Shown piece by piece: positions 24,091 to 33,734 of a DNA stretch of 64,000 bases. Within the stretch, counting starts at the first letter, position 1. Every line of letters begins with the position of its first letter. Under the pieces are notes generated by a model. It was given only the letters and a program-made list of their open reading frames with translations, did not search any database and was not told the DNA's origin. Origin of the DNA: Actinomadura hallensis (GTDB taxonomy: Bacteria; Actinomycetota; Actinomycetes; Streptosporangiales; Streptosporangiaceae); NCBI RefSeq assembly GCF_006716765.1, contig NZ_VFPO01000001.1:186001-250000 (forward strand), given 5' to 3'. The translations under genes and the position numbers were made by a program.

Positions 24091-24948
24091 ATGAAGCTCG
24101 CGACGTACCGCCTCCCGGACGGCGGGATCCGCCACGGCCAGATCGTCGACGGCGGCCGCGTCACCGACCTCGGCCACGGCGACCTGCTCCCCGTCGTCGC
24201 CTCCCTTGGGGCCGGCGCGCCGCCCGAACCGGCGGAGACGCACGCCCTGGACGAGGTGACCCTGCTCGCGCCGCTGCTCCGCCCCGGGAAGGTCCTGGCC
24301 GTGGCGGCGAACTACCAGGAGCACGTGACCGAGACGGGCGGGAAGCGGATCGACAAGTCGCGGATCTCCCCGCGGCTGTTCCTCAAGCCCGGCACGGCCG
24401 TCAGCGGCCCCGGCGAGGAGATCGCGCTGCCGTCGGTGAGCCCGAGCGTCGACTGGGAGGCCGAGCTGGTCGCGGTGATCGGGCGCGGTGGCAAGGACAT
24501 CCCGGTGGAGGACGCCCTCGGCCACGTCGCGGGCTACACGATCGGCAACGACGTGTCGGCCCGGAAGATGGACTACGGCTACGAGCGCGACACGGAGGAC
24601 CCCGCGGTCGCGTTCTTCGACTGGCTGAACGGCAAGTGGCTCGACGGTTTCGCGGCGCTCGGCCCGTGGCTCGTCACGGCCGACGAGGTGCCCGACCCGC
24701 AGAAGCTCGAGGTGACGCTGGAGGTCAACGGGCGGGTCCGGCAGCACGGCGACACCGGTCAGATGATCTTCAACGTCGCGGAGCTGGTGGCGTTCGCGTC
24801 CCGGCTGATGACGCTGGAGCCCGGCGACGTCCTGTACACCGGGACGCCGTCCGGGGTGGGACTGGCATCGGGGGAGTTCCTGTCCGCAGGCGACGAGATG
24901 ACGGTCCGCGTGACCGGGCTCGGAAGCCTGGTGAACCGCGTCCGCTGA
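24091..24948 (+). CDS. fumarylacetoacetate hydrolase (FAH) family protein
   Basis: A 285-residue metal-dependent hydrolase/hydratase. The C-terminal FAH domain begins near residue 65 with VLAVAANYQEH. The metal ligands lie in WEAELVAVIGRGG and GYTIGNDVSARKMDY. The terminal blocks are MIFNVAELVAFASRLMTLEPGD and LYTGTPSGVG. Enzymes of this fold cleave or hydrate 2-keto-3-deoxy-type acids and acylpyruvates, which fits a position after two sugar dehydrogenases. ATG 24091 is 3 bases past the previous stop. Confidence 0.9.
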   Translation: MKLATYRLPDGGIRHGQIVDGGRVTDLGHGDLLPVVASLGAGAPPEPAETHALDEVTLLAPLLRPGKVLAVAANYQEHVTETGGKRIDKSRISPRLFLKPGTAVSGPGEEIALPSVSPSVDWEAELVAVIGRGGKDIPVEDALGHVAGYTIGNDVSARKMDYGYERDTEDPAVAFFDWLNGKWLDGFAALGPWLVTADEVPDPQKLEVTLEVNGRVRQHGDTGQMIFNVAELVAFASRLMTLEPGDVLYTGTPSGVGLASGEFLSAGDEMTVRVTGLGSLVNRVR

Positions 24949-25001
24949 GCGGACCCGTGGCCGGGGCGGGTTCCCGGCCACCGCCGAGAAGAGGGCAAGT
25001 C

Positions 25002-26636
25002 ATGACCATTCGTTCCGTCAGAACGAGGGCCGGCCGGGCCCGGCGGTGCGCTGCGGCCGCGCTGGGCGGGGTGCTCGCGGCCGGCGCGCTCGCCGCGTGC
25101 AGTTCCGACCCGACCCGGAAGTCCTCCGGCGACACCGGCGTGCTGAACATGTACCTGTATCAGAAGCCGAAGACGTTCAGCCCGCTCGCGCCGAACAACG
25201 GTCCGGACCAGCTCGTGATGTCGTTCGTCTTCGACTCGCTCTACGGGGTGGACGGCTCCTACGAACTGAAGCCGCACCTGGCCGCCGCGGCGCCGGAGGT
25301 GTCCGACGACGCCAAGACGATCACCTTCAAGCTGAAGCCGGGCCTGAAGTGGAGCGACGGCGAGCCGCTGACGTCGAAGGACGTGGTGTTCACCTTCAAC
25401 GCGCTCGCCGACCCGGACACCGGCAGCGCGAAGGTGGGCGACTTCGCCGCGGTGACCGGTGCGAAGGAACTGGAGAACGGCGACGCCGACACCCTCAAGG
25501 GCGTCACCGCCCCCGACGAGACCACCGTGAAGATCACAACGACGCGTCCGGCGGCGGGGCTGCCAGGGCTGATCGGCGCCACGCCGATCCTGCCGGAGCA
25601 CGTCCTCGGCGACGTCCCGGAGGACGAGCTGGGCGACCACGGATTCTTCAACAAGCCGACCGTGGGTTCCGGTGCGTTCAAGTTCGTCGACTACAAGACC
25701 GACCAGTACGTGGAGCTGGAGGCCAACCCCAACTTCAGGGAGAAGGTCTCCGTCAAGAAGGTGTTCTTGAAGCCGGTCACGTCCGACGTGGCCACCGCGC
25801 AGCTGCGCACCGGCGAGATGGACCTCACCCAGGTCTCCCCGACCGACCTGCCGACCGTGAAGCAGATGGACGACGTGAAGGTCGTGTCCGCCAAGAGCCC
25901 CGGCTTCACCCGCATCGCGGTCAACCAGTCGCAGGAGCGGTTCAAGGACCCGCGGGTCCGGCGGGCGATGCTCATGGCGATCGACCGGAAGGGGCTGATC
26001 GAGAAGGTGCTCGGCGGCCAGGGGACGGTCGTCAACTCCAGCTTCTACGGCGACATCGCCTCGGCGGCCGCCGAGGACTACCCCCACGACCCGGCACGGG
26101 CGAAGAGTCTGCTCGCCGAGGCGGGCTGGGACGGCTCCGAGCCCGTCACGCTCTCCTGGATCCCGGGGCAGCGCGACCGCGACACCGCCGTGACGGTGGT
26201 CCAGAGCCAGCTCAAGGCCGTGGGCGTGGACGTGAAGCTGAAGCAGGTGCAGGCCGACGAGCTGCTGAAGTCCTACGAGGACAAGTCCTACGACCTGGCG
26301 CTGTTCGGCGGCGGGGACTACGCGACCGAGCCGTCGAACGTCGCGGGCATCACCGCCTGCGATCTGAGCTACCCGGCGGGCGGCAATGTGGCGCACTTCT
26401 GCCACCCGGAGCTGGACGAGCTGATGGAGAAGGCCGACGCGGTCGCCGACCCGGAGGAGCGCAAGCGCCTGTTCCAGCGCGCCGCGAAGGTCGAGAACGA
26501 GCAGGTCCCGTACCTGTGGCTGTACAACCCGGACACGATCTGGGCGCACCGGTCGCGGCTGTCGGGCTTCGAGCCGTCCGGGCTGCCGACGAACGAGGTC
26601 GGGTTCTGGGACTTCGCGAACTGGAAGCTGAGCTGA
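25002..26636 (+). CDS. peptide/oligosaccharide-type ABC substrate-binding lipoprotein (SBP family 5)
   Basis: A 544-residue extracytoplasmic binding protein. A basic start, a hydrophobic stretch and lipobox LAAC (Cys near residue 33) mark a lipoprotein. The mature protein has the DppA/OppA hallmarks: PHLAAAAPEVSDDAKTITF, KLKPGLKWSDGEPLTSKDV, DPRVRRAMLMAIDRKGLI and NEQVPYLWLY. Family members bind di- and oligopeptides, and several bind opines or oligosaccharides. It leads the transporter section of the operon, 53 bases after the FAH gene. The surrounding deacylase and D-amino-acid enzymes suggest an acylated or D-amino-acid-containing ligand. Confidence 0.92.
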   Translation: MTIRSVRTRAGRARRCAAAALGGVLAAGALAACSSDPTRKSSGDTGVLNMYLYQKPKTFSPLAPNNGPDQLVMSFVFDSLYGVDGSYELKPHLAAAAPEVSDDAKTITFKLKPGLKWSDGEPLTSKDVVFTFNALADPDTGSAKVGDFAAVTGAKELENGDADTLKGVTAPDETTVKITTTRPAAGLPGLIGATPILPEHVLGDVPEDELGDHGFFNKPTVGSGAFKFVDYKTDQYVELEANPNFREKVSVKKVFLKPVTSDVATAQLRTGEMDLTQVSPTDLPTVKQMDDVKVVSAKSPGFTRIAVNQSQERFKDPRVRRAMLMAIDRKGLIEKVLGGQGTVVNSSFYGDIASAAAEDYPHDPARAKSLLAEAGWDGSEPVTLSWIPGQRDRDTAVTVVQSQLKAVGVDVKLKQVQADELLKSYEDKSYDLALFGGGDYATEPSNVAGITACDLSYPAGGNVAHFCHPELDELMEKADAVADPEERKRLFQRAAKVENEQVPYLWLYNPDTIWAHRSRLSGFEPSGLPTNEVGFWDFANWKLS

Positions 26637-26695
26637 CCGTGGGCGGGCCGGGGCGCGGCCCCGGCCCGGCCGGCACCGGCGAGAGGAGGTGAGGC

Positions 26696-27655
26696 GTGGC
26701 GGCGTACGTCATCCGGCGGCTGCTGGTGAACGCCCTGGTGTTCGTGCTGATCAGCATCGGGATCTTCGTGCTGGTACGGGTCGCGCCCGGCGATCCGGTC
26801 CGCATGATGGTGGACCCCGAGCAGATGCGCGGCGGCGGCGCCGAGTTCATCGAGGCGAAGCGGCGCGAGCTGGGGCTGGACCGGTCCATCGTCGTCCAGT
26901 ACGGCAACTGGCTGTCGGGCGTGCTGCACGGCGACCTCGGGTACTCCTACGTCGGGAACCGCCCGGTGTCGGAGGTGCTCGGCGAGCGGCTCGGGCCGAC
27001 ACTGCAGCTCATGGGCGTCGCGCTGGCGGTGGCGCTCGTCGTCTCGGTCGCACTCGGGGTGGCGGCCGCGGTGCGCCGCAACACCGCGGTGGACTACGGC
27101 GCGACCGTTCTCAGCCTGGCGGCGGTGTCGGTGCCGCCGTTCTTCCTGGGCATCGTCGGGATCTATCTCTTCTCCCTGAAATGGGGCGTGCTGCCGTCCT
27201 CCGGCATGACGACGCCGGGCGGCGGCGGGCCCGCCGACCAGTTGCGGCACCTGATCCTGCCCGGGCTGATCCTGGCGTTCGTCACGGCCGGGCCGTTCAC
27301 CCGCTACGTGCGTGGCGGGCTCGTGGACGAGCTGGGCGCGGACTACGTCCGGACGGCCGAGGCGAAGGGCGCGTCGCGGGCCCGGGTGGTGCTGCGGCAC
27401 GCGCTGCGCAACTCCCTGATCCCGCTGATCACGGTGGTGATGTACCAGATCCCGCAGATGCTGGCGGGCGCGGTGGTGATCGAGCAGGTGTTCGCCTGGC
27501 CCGGCATGGGACAGCTCGCGGTCAGCTCGATCGACCAGCACGACTACCCGGTCATCGTCGGGTTCGCGCTCTACGTGGCGGTTCTGGTGCTGATCTGCAA
27601 CCTGGTCGCGGACCTCCTGTACGCCGTCGTCGACCCGAGAGTGAGCCTGCGATGA
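26696..27655 (+). CDS. ABC transporter permease, DppB type
   Basis: A 319-residue inner-membrane permease with six helices. YVIRRLLVNALVFVLISIGI starts the first helix; the region GADYVRTAEAKGASRARVVL is the EAA loop that contacts the ATPases, and VIEQVFAWPGMGQLAVSSI is the DppB C-terminal block. GTG 26696 has GGAGGTGAGGC just upstream. It overlaps the next permease gene (ATGA). Confidence 0.93.
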   Translation: MAAYVIRRLLVNALVFVLISIGIFVLVRVAPGDPVRMMVDPEQMRGGGAEFIEAKRRELGLDRSIVVQYGNWLSGVLHGDLGYSYVGNRPVSEVLGERLGPTLQLMGVALAVALVVSVALGVAAAVRRNTAVDYGATVLSLAAVSVPPFFLGIVGIYLFSLKWGVLPSSGMTTPGGGGPADQLRHLILPGLILAFVTAGPFTRYVRGGLVDELGADYVRTAEAKGASRARVVLRHALRNSLIPLITVVMYQIPQMLAGAVVIEQVFAWPGMGQLAVSSIDQHDYPVIVGFALYVAVLVLICNLVADLLYAVVDPRVSLR

Positions 27656-28605
27656 GCGCGACGCCCGCCGGAGCGGCCGACAGGGTGAGCAACGAGAAGG
27701 TGAGCATCGAGAAGTCCGCCGAGACGCCGTCCCCGAAGCCGGACGGACCGGGTGGCGGCGGCGCGTCGCCGCGGGCGCGGGCGGTGCGGCGGTTCCGCAG
27801 GAACCGGCTCGCCGTCGCCGGAGCGGTCGTCCTCGGCGTGGTGGTCGTGCTGTCGCTGCTCGCCCCGCTGCTCGCCGGCCCGCCGAACGCCGTCGACCTG
27901 GACGCGGTGCAGGAGAGTCCGTCCGCCGCGCACTGGTTCGGAACCGACACCTCGGGACGCGACGTGTTCGCCCGCACCCTCCACGCGGGACGGGTGTCGC
28001 TGCTGGTCGGGCTGACCGCCGCGCTCGGCGCCATGGTCGTCGGCACGCTGTTCGGCGCGATCTCCGGGCTGTTCGGCGGCATGGTCGACAACGTGATCAT
28101 GCGGATCGCCGACATCGTGATGTCGTTCCCGACCGTGGTGGTGATCCTGGTCCTCGCCGGGATCGTCGGGCCGAGCGTGACCGTGCTGGTCGTCGCGATC
28201 GGGGCGACGCAGTGGCCGGTCGCCGGCCGGGTGGTGCGCGGGGTGACGCTGTCGCTGCGGGACCGGGAGTACATCCAGGCCGCCGAGGCGTCCGGGGCGA
28301 ACAGGTGGTGGCTGATCCGCAAGCACATCGTGCCCGCGGCGCTGCCGCCGGTCACGGTGACCGGCACCCTCGCCGTCGCTCAGGCGATCATGATGGAGAC
28401 CACGGCGTCCTTCCTCGGGCTCGGCGTCCAGCCGCCGCAGGCGAGCTGGGGGAACATGCTGAACGACGCGCAGAACCTCACACTGATCCAGTCGATGCCG
28501 TGGCTGTGGCTGCCTCCGGGCATCGCGATCGCGGTGACGGTGCTGGCGGTCAACTTCGTCGGGGACGGCCTCCGCGACGCCGTCACGCCGGGAGGGCGCA
28601 CATGA
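27652..28605 (+). CDS. ABC transporter permease, DppC type
   Basis: A 317-residue permease. About 45 hydrophilic residues, Pro/Gly-rich, precede RRFRRNRLAVAGAVVLG. HWFGTDTSGRDVFARTLHAG is the DppC signature, REYIQAAEASGANRWWLIRK the EAA loop and TASFLGLGVQPPQASWGNM the C-terminal block. The N-terminal extension is longer than in Escherichia coli DppC. Start and stop both overlap neighbouring genes by 4 bases. Confidence 0.93.
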   Translation: MSATPAGAADRVSNEKVSIEKSAETPSPKPDGPGGGGASPRARAVRRFRRNRLAVAGAVVLGVVVVLSLLAPLLAGPPNAVDLDAVQESPSAAHWFGTDTSGRDVFARTLHAGRVSLLVGLTAALGAMVVGTLFGAISGLFGGMVDNVIMRIADIVMSFPTVVVILVLAGIVGPSVTVLVVAIGATQWPVAGRVVRGVTLSLRDREYIQAAEASGANRWWLIRKHIVPAALPPVTVTGTLAVAQAIMMETTASFLGLGVQPPQASWGNMLNDAQNLTLIQSMPWLWLPPGIAIAVTVLAVNFVGDGLRDAVTPGGRT

Positions 28606-29633
28606 TCTCGGTGACGAAGCGGAACGGGCCGGACCGGCCGCTGCTGGAGATCGAGGATCTGGTCGTCGAGTTCGACGGCGACGAGGAGACCGTCCGCGCG
28701 GTGGACGGAGCCGGGTACGCGGTCGCGCCCGGCGAGACGCTCGGCGTGGTCGGCGAGTCGGGATCGGGCAAGAGCGTCACCGCGATGTCCGCACTCGGCC
28801 TGATCAAGCCGCCGGGCAGGATCGTGTCGGGCCGGATCGTGTTCGACGGGACCGACCTGCGCGCGCTGCCGCCGCGGGAGCTGCGCAGGCTGCGCGGCGG
28901 GCGGATGGCGATGATCTTCCAGGATCCGATGACCGCGCTGAACCCGGTCATGACGGTCGGCGCGCAGATCCGCGAGGCGCTGCGGCTGCACCGGCCGGAC
29001 ATGTCGCGGGCGGCGGCGCGCGAGCGGGCCGCGGAACTGCTGGAGCTCGTCGGGGTGCCGGGCGCGGAGCGGCGGCTGAAGCAGTATCCGCACGAGTTCT
29101 CCGGCGGCATGCGGCAGCGCGCGATGATCGCGATGGCGATCGCCAACGACCCGGACCTGCTGATCGCGGACGAGCCGACCACCGCGCTGGACGTGACGGT
29201 CCAGGCGCAGGTGCTCGACCTGATCCGGCTGACCCGGCGGGAGACCGGCGCGGCGACCGTGCTGATCACCCACGATCTCGGGGTGGTCGCCGAGCTGGCC
29301 GACCGGGTCGTGGTGATGTACGCGGGACGGGTCGTCGAGCACGGACCGGTCGCGGAGATCTTCGAGTCGCCCCGGCACCCGTACACGCGGGGGCTGCTGG
29401 ACAGCCTGCCCGACCTCGACGGCGACGTCGGCGACCTGACCCCGATCCCCGGGTCGCCGCCGACGCCCGGCGAGATCCCGCGCGGCTGCGCGTTCGCGCC
29501 GCGGTGCCCGATGGCGCGGGCCAGATGCCGGGAGGAGCGCCCGGAACTCGCGCAGTCCGGTCCGGGACGCGGGAGCGCCTGCCATTTCCACCACGAGCTC
29601 GCGGGGGAGGAGACGACCGATGCCCGACCTTGA
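28602..29633 (+). CDS. ABC transporter ATP-binding protein, DppD type
   Basis: A 343-residue ATPase. Walker A is GESGSGKSV, signature FSGGMRQR, Walker B LLIADEPTTALD and switch His in LITHDLG. The C-terminal oligopeptide-transporter domain has the four-cysteine pattern GCAFAPRC, RCREE and SACHF that binds an iron-sulphur cluster in DppD/OppD. ATG 28602 overlaps the permease stop. It overlaps the second ATPase gene by 14 bases. Confidence 0.93.
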   Translation: MISVTKRNGPDRPLLEIEDLVVEFDGDEETVRAVDGAGYAVAPGETLGVVGESGSGKSVTAMSALGLIKPPGRIVSGRIVFDGTDLRALPPRELRRLRGGRMAMIFQDPMTALNPVMTVGAQIREALRLHRPDMSRAAARERAAELLELVGVPGAERRLKQYPHEFSGGMRQRAMIAMAIANDPDLLIADEPTTALDVTVQAQVLDLIRLTRRETGAATVLITHDLGVVAELADRVVVMYAGRVVEHGPVAEIFESPRHPYTRGLLDSLPDLDGDVGDLTPIPGSPPTPGEIPRGCAFAPRCPMARARCREERPELAQSGPGRGSACHFHHELAGEETTDARP

Positions 29634-30648
29634 GAAGGCGGCGCGGCCGGAGCCGGACGAGGTCCTCGGCGTCACCGGCCTCACCAAGCACTTCCCGGTG
29701 CGGTCGGGGCCGCTGCGGCTGCGCTCCGGCAGCGTCCACGCGGTCGACGGCGTCGACTTCTCGCTGCCGGCGGGGCGGACGCTCGGCCTGGTCGGCGAGT
29801 CCGGGTGCGGCAAGACGACCACGGGACGGATGGTGGTGCGGCTGCTGACCCCGACCTCGGGACGGATCACCGTGGCCGGTAGGGACGTGACCCGCGCACG
29901 CGGCGCCGAGCTGCGCGCCCTCCGCCGCGACTTGCAGATGGTGTTCCAGGACCCGTACGCGTCGCTGTCGCCGCGGATGACCGTCCACGACATCATCGCC
30001 GAGCCGCTGCGCGTGCAGGGACTCTACGGGGACGGGGGCCCGGGTCGGGTGGCGGAGCTGCTCGACATGGTCCGGCTCGCGCCCTCGCACGCCCGCCGGT
30101 ACGCGCACGAGTTCTCCGGCGGGCAGCGGCAGCGCATCGGCATCGCCCGCGCGCTCGCCCTCGGCCCGAAGGTGCTGGTGCTGGACGAGCCGGTCAGCGC
30201 GCTGGACGTGTCGATCCAGGCGCAGGTCGTCAACACGCTGAGGGAACTGCAGCGCGAGCTGGGCGTGGCGTACCTCTTCATCTCGCACGACCTGTCGGTG
30301 GTGCGGCACGTCTCGCACGAGATCGCCGTGATGTACCTCGGGAGGATCGTGGAGCGCGGCACCCGGGAGGAGATCTTCCGCCGGCCCGCGCATCCGTACA
30401 CGCAGGCGCTCCTGTCGGCGGTGCCGCGCCCGCGGCCCGGCGCCCGCGGCGGACGGGAGCGGATCATGCTGACCGGTGACGTGCCGAGCCCGATCGACCC
30501 GCCGTCCGGCTGCCGGTTCCGCACCCGGTGCTGGAAGGCACGGGACGTCTGCGCGACCGAGGCGCCGTCGCTCGTCGAGCGCGACGGCGTCGGTCATCCG
30601 GCCGCCTGCCATTTCGCCGAACCCTCCGACGTTCTGACCACCGCCTGA
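29620..30648 (+). CDS. ABC transporter ATP-binding protein, DppF type
   Basis: A 342-residue ATPase, partner of the preceding one. Walker A is GESGCGKTT, signature FSGGQRQR, Walker B VLVLDEPVSALD and switch His in FISHDLS. The C-terminus has the Cys pattern GCRFRTRC, VCATE and ACHF. It completes a five-gene importer (binding protein, two permeases, two ATPases). Confidence 0.93.
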   Translation: MPDLEKAARPEPDEVLGVTGLTKHFPVRSGPLRLRSGSVHAVDGVDFSLPAGRTLGLVGESGCGKTTTGRMVVRLLTPTSGRITVAGRDVTRARGAELRALRRDLQMVFQDPYASLSPRMTVHDIIAEPLRVQGLYGDGGPGRVAELLDMVRLAPSHARRYAHEFSGGQRQRIGIARALALGPKVLVLDEPVSALDVSIQAQVVNTLRELQRELGVAYLFISHDLSVVRHVSHEIAVMYLGRIVERGTREEIFRRPAHPYTQALLSAVPRPRPGARGGRERIMLTGDVPSPIDPPSGCRFRTRCWKARDVCATEAPSLVERDGVGHPAACHFAEPSDVLTTA

Positions 30649-30694
30649 CCTGACCGGCCCTGGCCCGACGCCGACCCGCATCGAAGGAGACACC

Positions 30695-31189
30695 GTGCAC
30701 GACCCCGACCGACGACTGGACGCCGCCCCCGCGGAACCGGGGCCGGCGGGGGAGCGCCCGTCCGTCGCCGCGGCACGCCGCTCCGGCGCCGTCCTGATCG
30801 CCTCCGGGCAGGTCGCCGCCCGCGACGGCAGGCTCCTCGCCGAGGGGCGCGTAGGGGAGGACGTGTCGCTCGACGTGGCCCGGTCCTGCGCGCGGCAGTG
30901 CGCCCGCAACGTTCTCACCGCCGTTCGGGACGAGCTGTCCGGGCCGTCCGGGGAGGGCGGTCTGGCCGCGGTCGAGCGCGTCGAGTCGGTGTCGGTGTGG
31001 GTGGCGTCCGCGCCGGGTTTCACCGACCAGCATCTCGTCGCCGACGCCGCGACGGAGTTGTTCACCGAGGTGTTCGGGGACGGCGCCGGGCGGCACGCGC
31101 GCGTGGCGCTCGGCGTGGCCGCGCTCCCGACCGGCAGCCCGGTCGAGGTGCAGGCCACGTTCCGGCTTCGGACGGGACCGGCGACATGA
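30695..31189 (+). CDS. RidA/YjgF-superfamily protein
   Basis: A 164-residue Rid-fold protein. SGQVAARDGRLLAEGRVGED and ARQCARNVLTAV are the N-terminal blocks; HARVALGVAALPTGSPVEVQ is the C-terminal one. The arginine that true RidA uses to bind and hydrolyse imines (before the LP of this block) is replaced by Ala, so it belongs to another Rid subgroup. Rid proteins in catabolic operons often deaminate or protect against enamine/imine intermediates made by PLP enzymes, which fits the aminotransferase and the D-amino-acid lyase here. It overlaps the next gene by 4 bases. Confidence 0.85.
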   Translation: MHDPDRRLDAAPAEPGPAGERPSVAAARRSGAVLIASGQVAARDGRLLAEGRVGEDVSLDVARSCARQCARNVLTAVRDELSGPSGEGGLAAVERVESVSVWVASAPGFTDQHLVADAATELFTEVFGDGAGRHARVALGVAALPTGSPVEVQATFRLRTGPAT

Positions 31190-32796
31190 TCGACCTGCTC
31201 GTCACCGGCGGGACTCTCGTCGACGGAACCGGGACGGCCCCGCGCCGCGCCGACGTCGCGGTCGAGGACGGCCGGGTCACCGAGATCGGCGACCTGGCAG
31301 GGCGCTCCGCGGTGCATGCCATCGACGTGTCCGGCCACGTCGTGGCGCCGGGGTTCGTGGACGTCCACACCCACTCCGACCTGACGCTGCTGTCGAGCCC
31401 GGAGGCGCACAGCGCCGTCCAGCAGGGCGTGACGACCGTCGTCGTCGGCAACTGCGGCCTCGGCGTGACCCCCGTCGGCGATTCTTCCCACCGTGCGGGG
31501 ACGGTCCGCGGTGGCGACGCGGCACTCCAGGACCACCTGGACGCGCTCCGCAAAGCGGTCGGCTATCTCGACCTCGACCCCTCGGTTCGCTGGACCTGGA
31601 CCGACCTCCCGGGCTACCTCGCCGCGCTCGACACCGCGCGTCCCGCGGTGAACGTGGCCGTGCTCGTCGCGCACACGCCGCTGCGCGCGGCCGCGGTCGG
31701 GTTCGAGGACCGGCCCGCCGACGCCGCCGCGCTCGACCGGATGCGCGGGATGCTGGCCGACGCGCTCGCGGCGGGCGCCGCCGGAGTGTCCACCGGCCTG
31801 GTCTACGCGCCGGTCTGCTACGCCCGCGAGGACGAACTGGAGGTGCTGGGTCGCACCGCCGCCGCGTACGGACGGCTGTTCGCCTGGCACGTCCGCGACT
31901 ACGCCGACGGGCTGCTCGACTCGGTCCGGCAGGCGCTCCGGGTCGCGGCGGCGACCGGCTGCCGCACGCAGATCTCTCACCTGGTCGCGGTCGGGCGGCG
32001 CAACCACGGATCGGTCGCGCGGGCGTTGGAGCTGATCGACGCGGCGCGGGCCGAAGGGCTCGACGTGGCGTTCGACATCTACCCGTACCTGGCGGGCAAC
32101 GCGCCGTTGTCGCAGCTGCTGCCCGCGTGGGCGCAGGAGGGCGGCGACGAGGCGATGCGGGCGCGGCTCACCGAGCGCGCCGTCCGCACCCGCATCAGGG
32201 ACGAGTGGCGCGACCTCCCCAACTCGTGGGACGACATCGCCGTGGACGGACGGTCCGTCACCGACCTGGCCGCCGCCGCGGGGACCGACCCGGTGGACGT
32301 CGCGCTCGACCTCGTCGCCGAGCACGGCAACGGCGTCCAGATGGTGGCGGGCGGGCGCAGCGAGCGCGACCTGCTCGACGCTCTCACGCATCCCGCCGCG
32401 GTGATCGGTTCGGACGGCCAGGCCCTCGACCCGGGCGGCGCCACGGGGCGCGGCACGCCGCACCCCCGCTCCTACGGCGCGTACCCGCGGCTGTTCTCCG
32501 AGTACGTTCGCAAGGGGCGGCTGGGGCTCGCCGAGGCGGTCCGCATGTGCACGTCCGCCGCCGCCGAGCGCGCCGGGATCGCGGGACGCGGCGTCCTGCG
32601 CGCGGGAGCGGCCGCGGACATCGTGGTTTTCGATCCCGCCCGCATCGCCGATAGGGCTACGTTCGCAGCACCCCAGCGGTACCCGGACGGGATCCGCGCG
32701 GTCGTCGTCGGCGGCCGCGCCGTGGTCGAGGACGGCGTCCACCGCGGCGCGCGCGACGGTGCCGGGGGGCCGGGCGAGGTCCTGCGCATCCGCTGA
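31186..32796 (+). CDS. N-acyl-D-amino-acid deacylase family amidohydrolase
   Basis: A 536-residue metal-dependent amidohydrolase. DLLVTGGTLVDGTGTAP starts the small beta domain, APGFVDVHTHSD carries the H-x-H metal ligands (H61, H63), and VVVGNCGLGVTP holds the Cys ligand typical of D-aminoacylases. LVYAPVCYAREDEL, TQISHLVAVGRRNHG and AVIGSDGQALDPGG match later D-aminoacylase blocks. The enzyme would release a D-amino acid from an N-acyl conjugate. ATG 31186 overlaps the Rid gene stop. With the D-threonine-aldolase-like enzyme it is the main reason to assign the operon to D-amino-acid chemistry. Confidence 0.9.
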   Translation: MIDLLVTGGTLVDGTGTAPRRADVAVEDGRVTEIGDLAGRSAVHAIDVSGHVVAPGFVDVHTHSDLTLLSSPEAHSAVQQGVTTVVVGNCGLGVTPVGDSSHRAGTVRGGDAALQDHLDALRKAVGYLDLDPSVRWTWTDLPGYLAALDTARPAVNVAVLVAHTPLRAAAVGFEDRPADAAALDRMRGMLADALAAGAAGVSTGLVYAPVCYAREDELEVLGRTAAAYGRLFAWHVRDYADGLLDSVRQALRVAAATGCRTQISHLVAVGRRNHGSVARALELIDAARAEGLDVAFDIYPYLAGNAPLSQLLPAWAQEGGDEAMRARLTERAVRTRIRDEWRDLPNSWDDIAVDGRSVTDLAAAAGTDPVDVALDLVAEHGNGVQMVAGGRSERDLLDALTHPAAVIGSDGQALDPGGATGRGTPHPRSYGAYPRLFSEYVRKGRLGLAEAVRMCTSAAAERAGIAGRGVLRAGAAADIVVFDPARIADRATFAAPQRYPDGIRAVVVGGRAVVEDGVHRGARDGAGGPGEVLRIR

Positions 32797-32828
32797 ACCG
32801 TGCATCCGTGAACAGAGACGAGGCAGCC

Positions 32829-33734
32829 ATGGAAACAGCCAGAGTGACAGGAGCCGCCGGGACGCGGCGACCGGCGGCCCGGCGCGGCAGCGTGGACGAC
32901 GACCGCCCGGCGGCGGCGAACTACCACGCCAACGCGCTGGCCCGGGGCCTGGCGCTGCTGGAACGTCTCGCCGCGGAGGGCCGCACCCTCACCCTGAACG
33001 ACTTCTCGACCGGGACCGGCCTGCCGAAGAGCACGCTCGTGAGGCTCCTCGGGGTGCTGGAGGAGATGGGATACGTGGTCCGCGCCGACGAGCGGCCCGC
33101 CTACCGTCTCGGCCACAAGACTCTCGTCCTGTCGACCGCGTACCTGAACGGACTGGACCTCTCGCAGGTGGCGGGCGGGCATCTCGCCAAAGTCGCCGAA
33201 GCCACCGGCCAGACCGCCAACCTGGGGGTGCTGGACGGGCGCGAGGTGCTGCACGTGTGCGTCCGCGAACCCGACCGGCCGATCCGCTTCCACACCACGC
33301 CCGGCACCCGCGACGCGGCGTACTGCACCGGGCTCGGCAAGATGCTGCTCGCCCGGCTCGACCCGGCGGAGCTGCCGCGGCACCTGCCGCCCGAGCCGTT
33401 CCCGGCCCGTACCGAGCACACGATCACGACGTTCGCGGCCATGACCGAGGAACTGCGGACGGTGGCCGAGCGGGGCCACGCCGTGGACGACAACGAGGGC
33501 AGCGTCGGGCTGCGCTGCGTCGCCGCGCCCGTCGAGGTGGACGGCCGCTGCGTCGCCGCCGTCAGCGTTTCCGGCCCGTCCGCCGAGTACGGCGATGCCC
33601 AACGTGCCGCCTATCTGGAACGGCTGCGCGAGGTGGCGGCGGACCTCACGGCGGACGCCGACGTGGTCGCCGCCCTGGAGTACCTGCATTCGTCCCTGCG
33701 CTCCGGCGCGCCGCACACCCGGGAGGATGATTGA
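32829..33734 (+). CDS. IclR family transcriptional regulator
   Basis: A 301-residue regulator. The winged helix lies at about residues 35-95 (ALARGLALLERLAAEGRTLT, FSTGTGLPKSTLVRLLGVLE, YRLG). The effector domain follows with AYCTGLGKMLLARL, GHAVDDNEGSVGLRCVAAPV and AAVSVSGPSAEY. The N-terminal ~30 residues are a basic extension. ATG 32829 has GAGG nearby; GTG 32808 is an alternative. It is the only regulator in the cluster, and three TGGAA-N5-TTCCA boxes nearby match the IclR operator core, so it probably represses this operon, the aminotransferase and the Asp-box gene. Confidence 0.92.
   Translation: METARVTGAAGTRRPAARRGSVDDDRPAAANYHANALARGLALLERLAAEGRTLTLNDFSTGTGLPKSTLVRLLGVLEEMGYVVRADERPAYRLGHKTLVLSTAYLNGLDLSQVAGGHLAKVAEATGQTANLGVLDGREVLHVCVREPDRPIRFHTTPGTRDAAYCTGLGKMLLARLDPAELPRHLPPEPFPARTEHTITTFAAMTEELRTVAERGHAVDDNEGSVGLRCVAAPVEVDGRCVAAVSVSGPSAEYGDAQRAAYLERLREVAADLTADADVVAALEYLHSSLRSGAPHTREDD

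Noticed and set aside
29266..32805. 1179-codon open frame on the minus strand opposite the importer and deacylase genes
   Set aside because: It crosses three well-supported plus-strand genes, has low-complexity composition and no recognisable fold.
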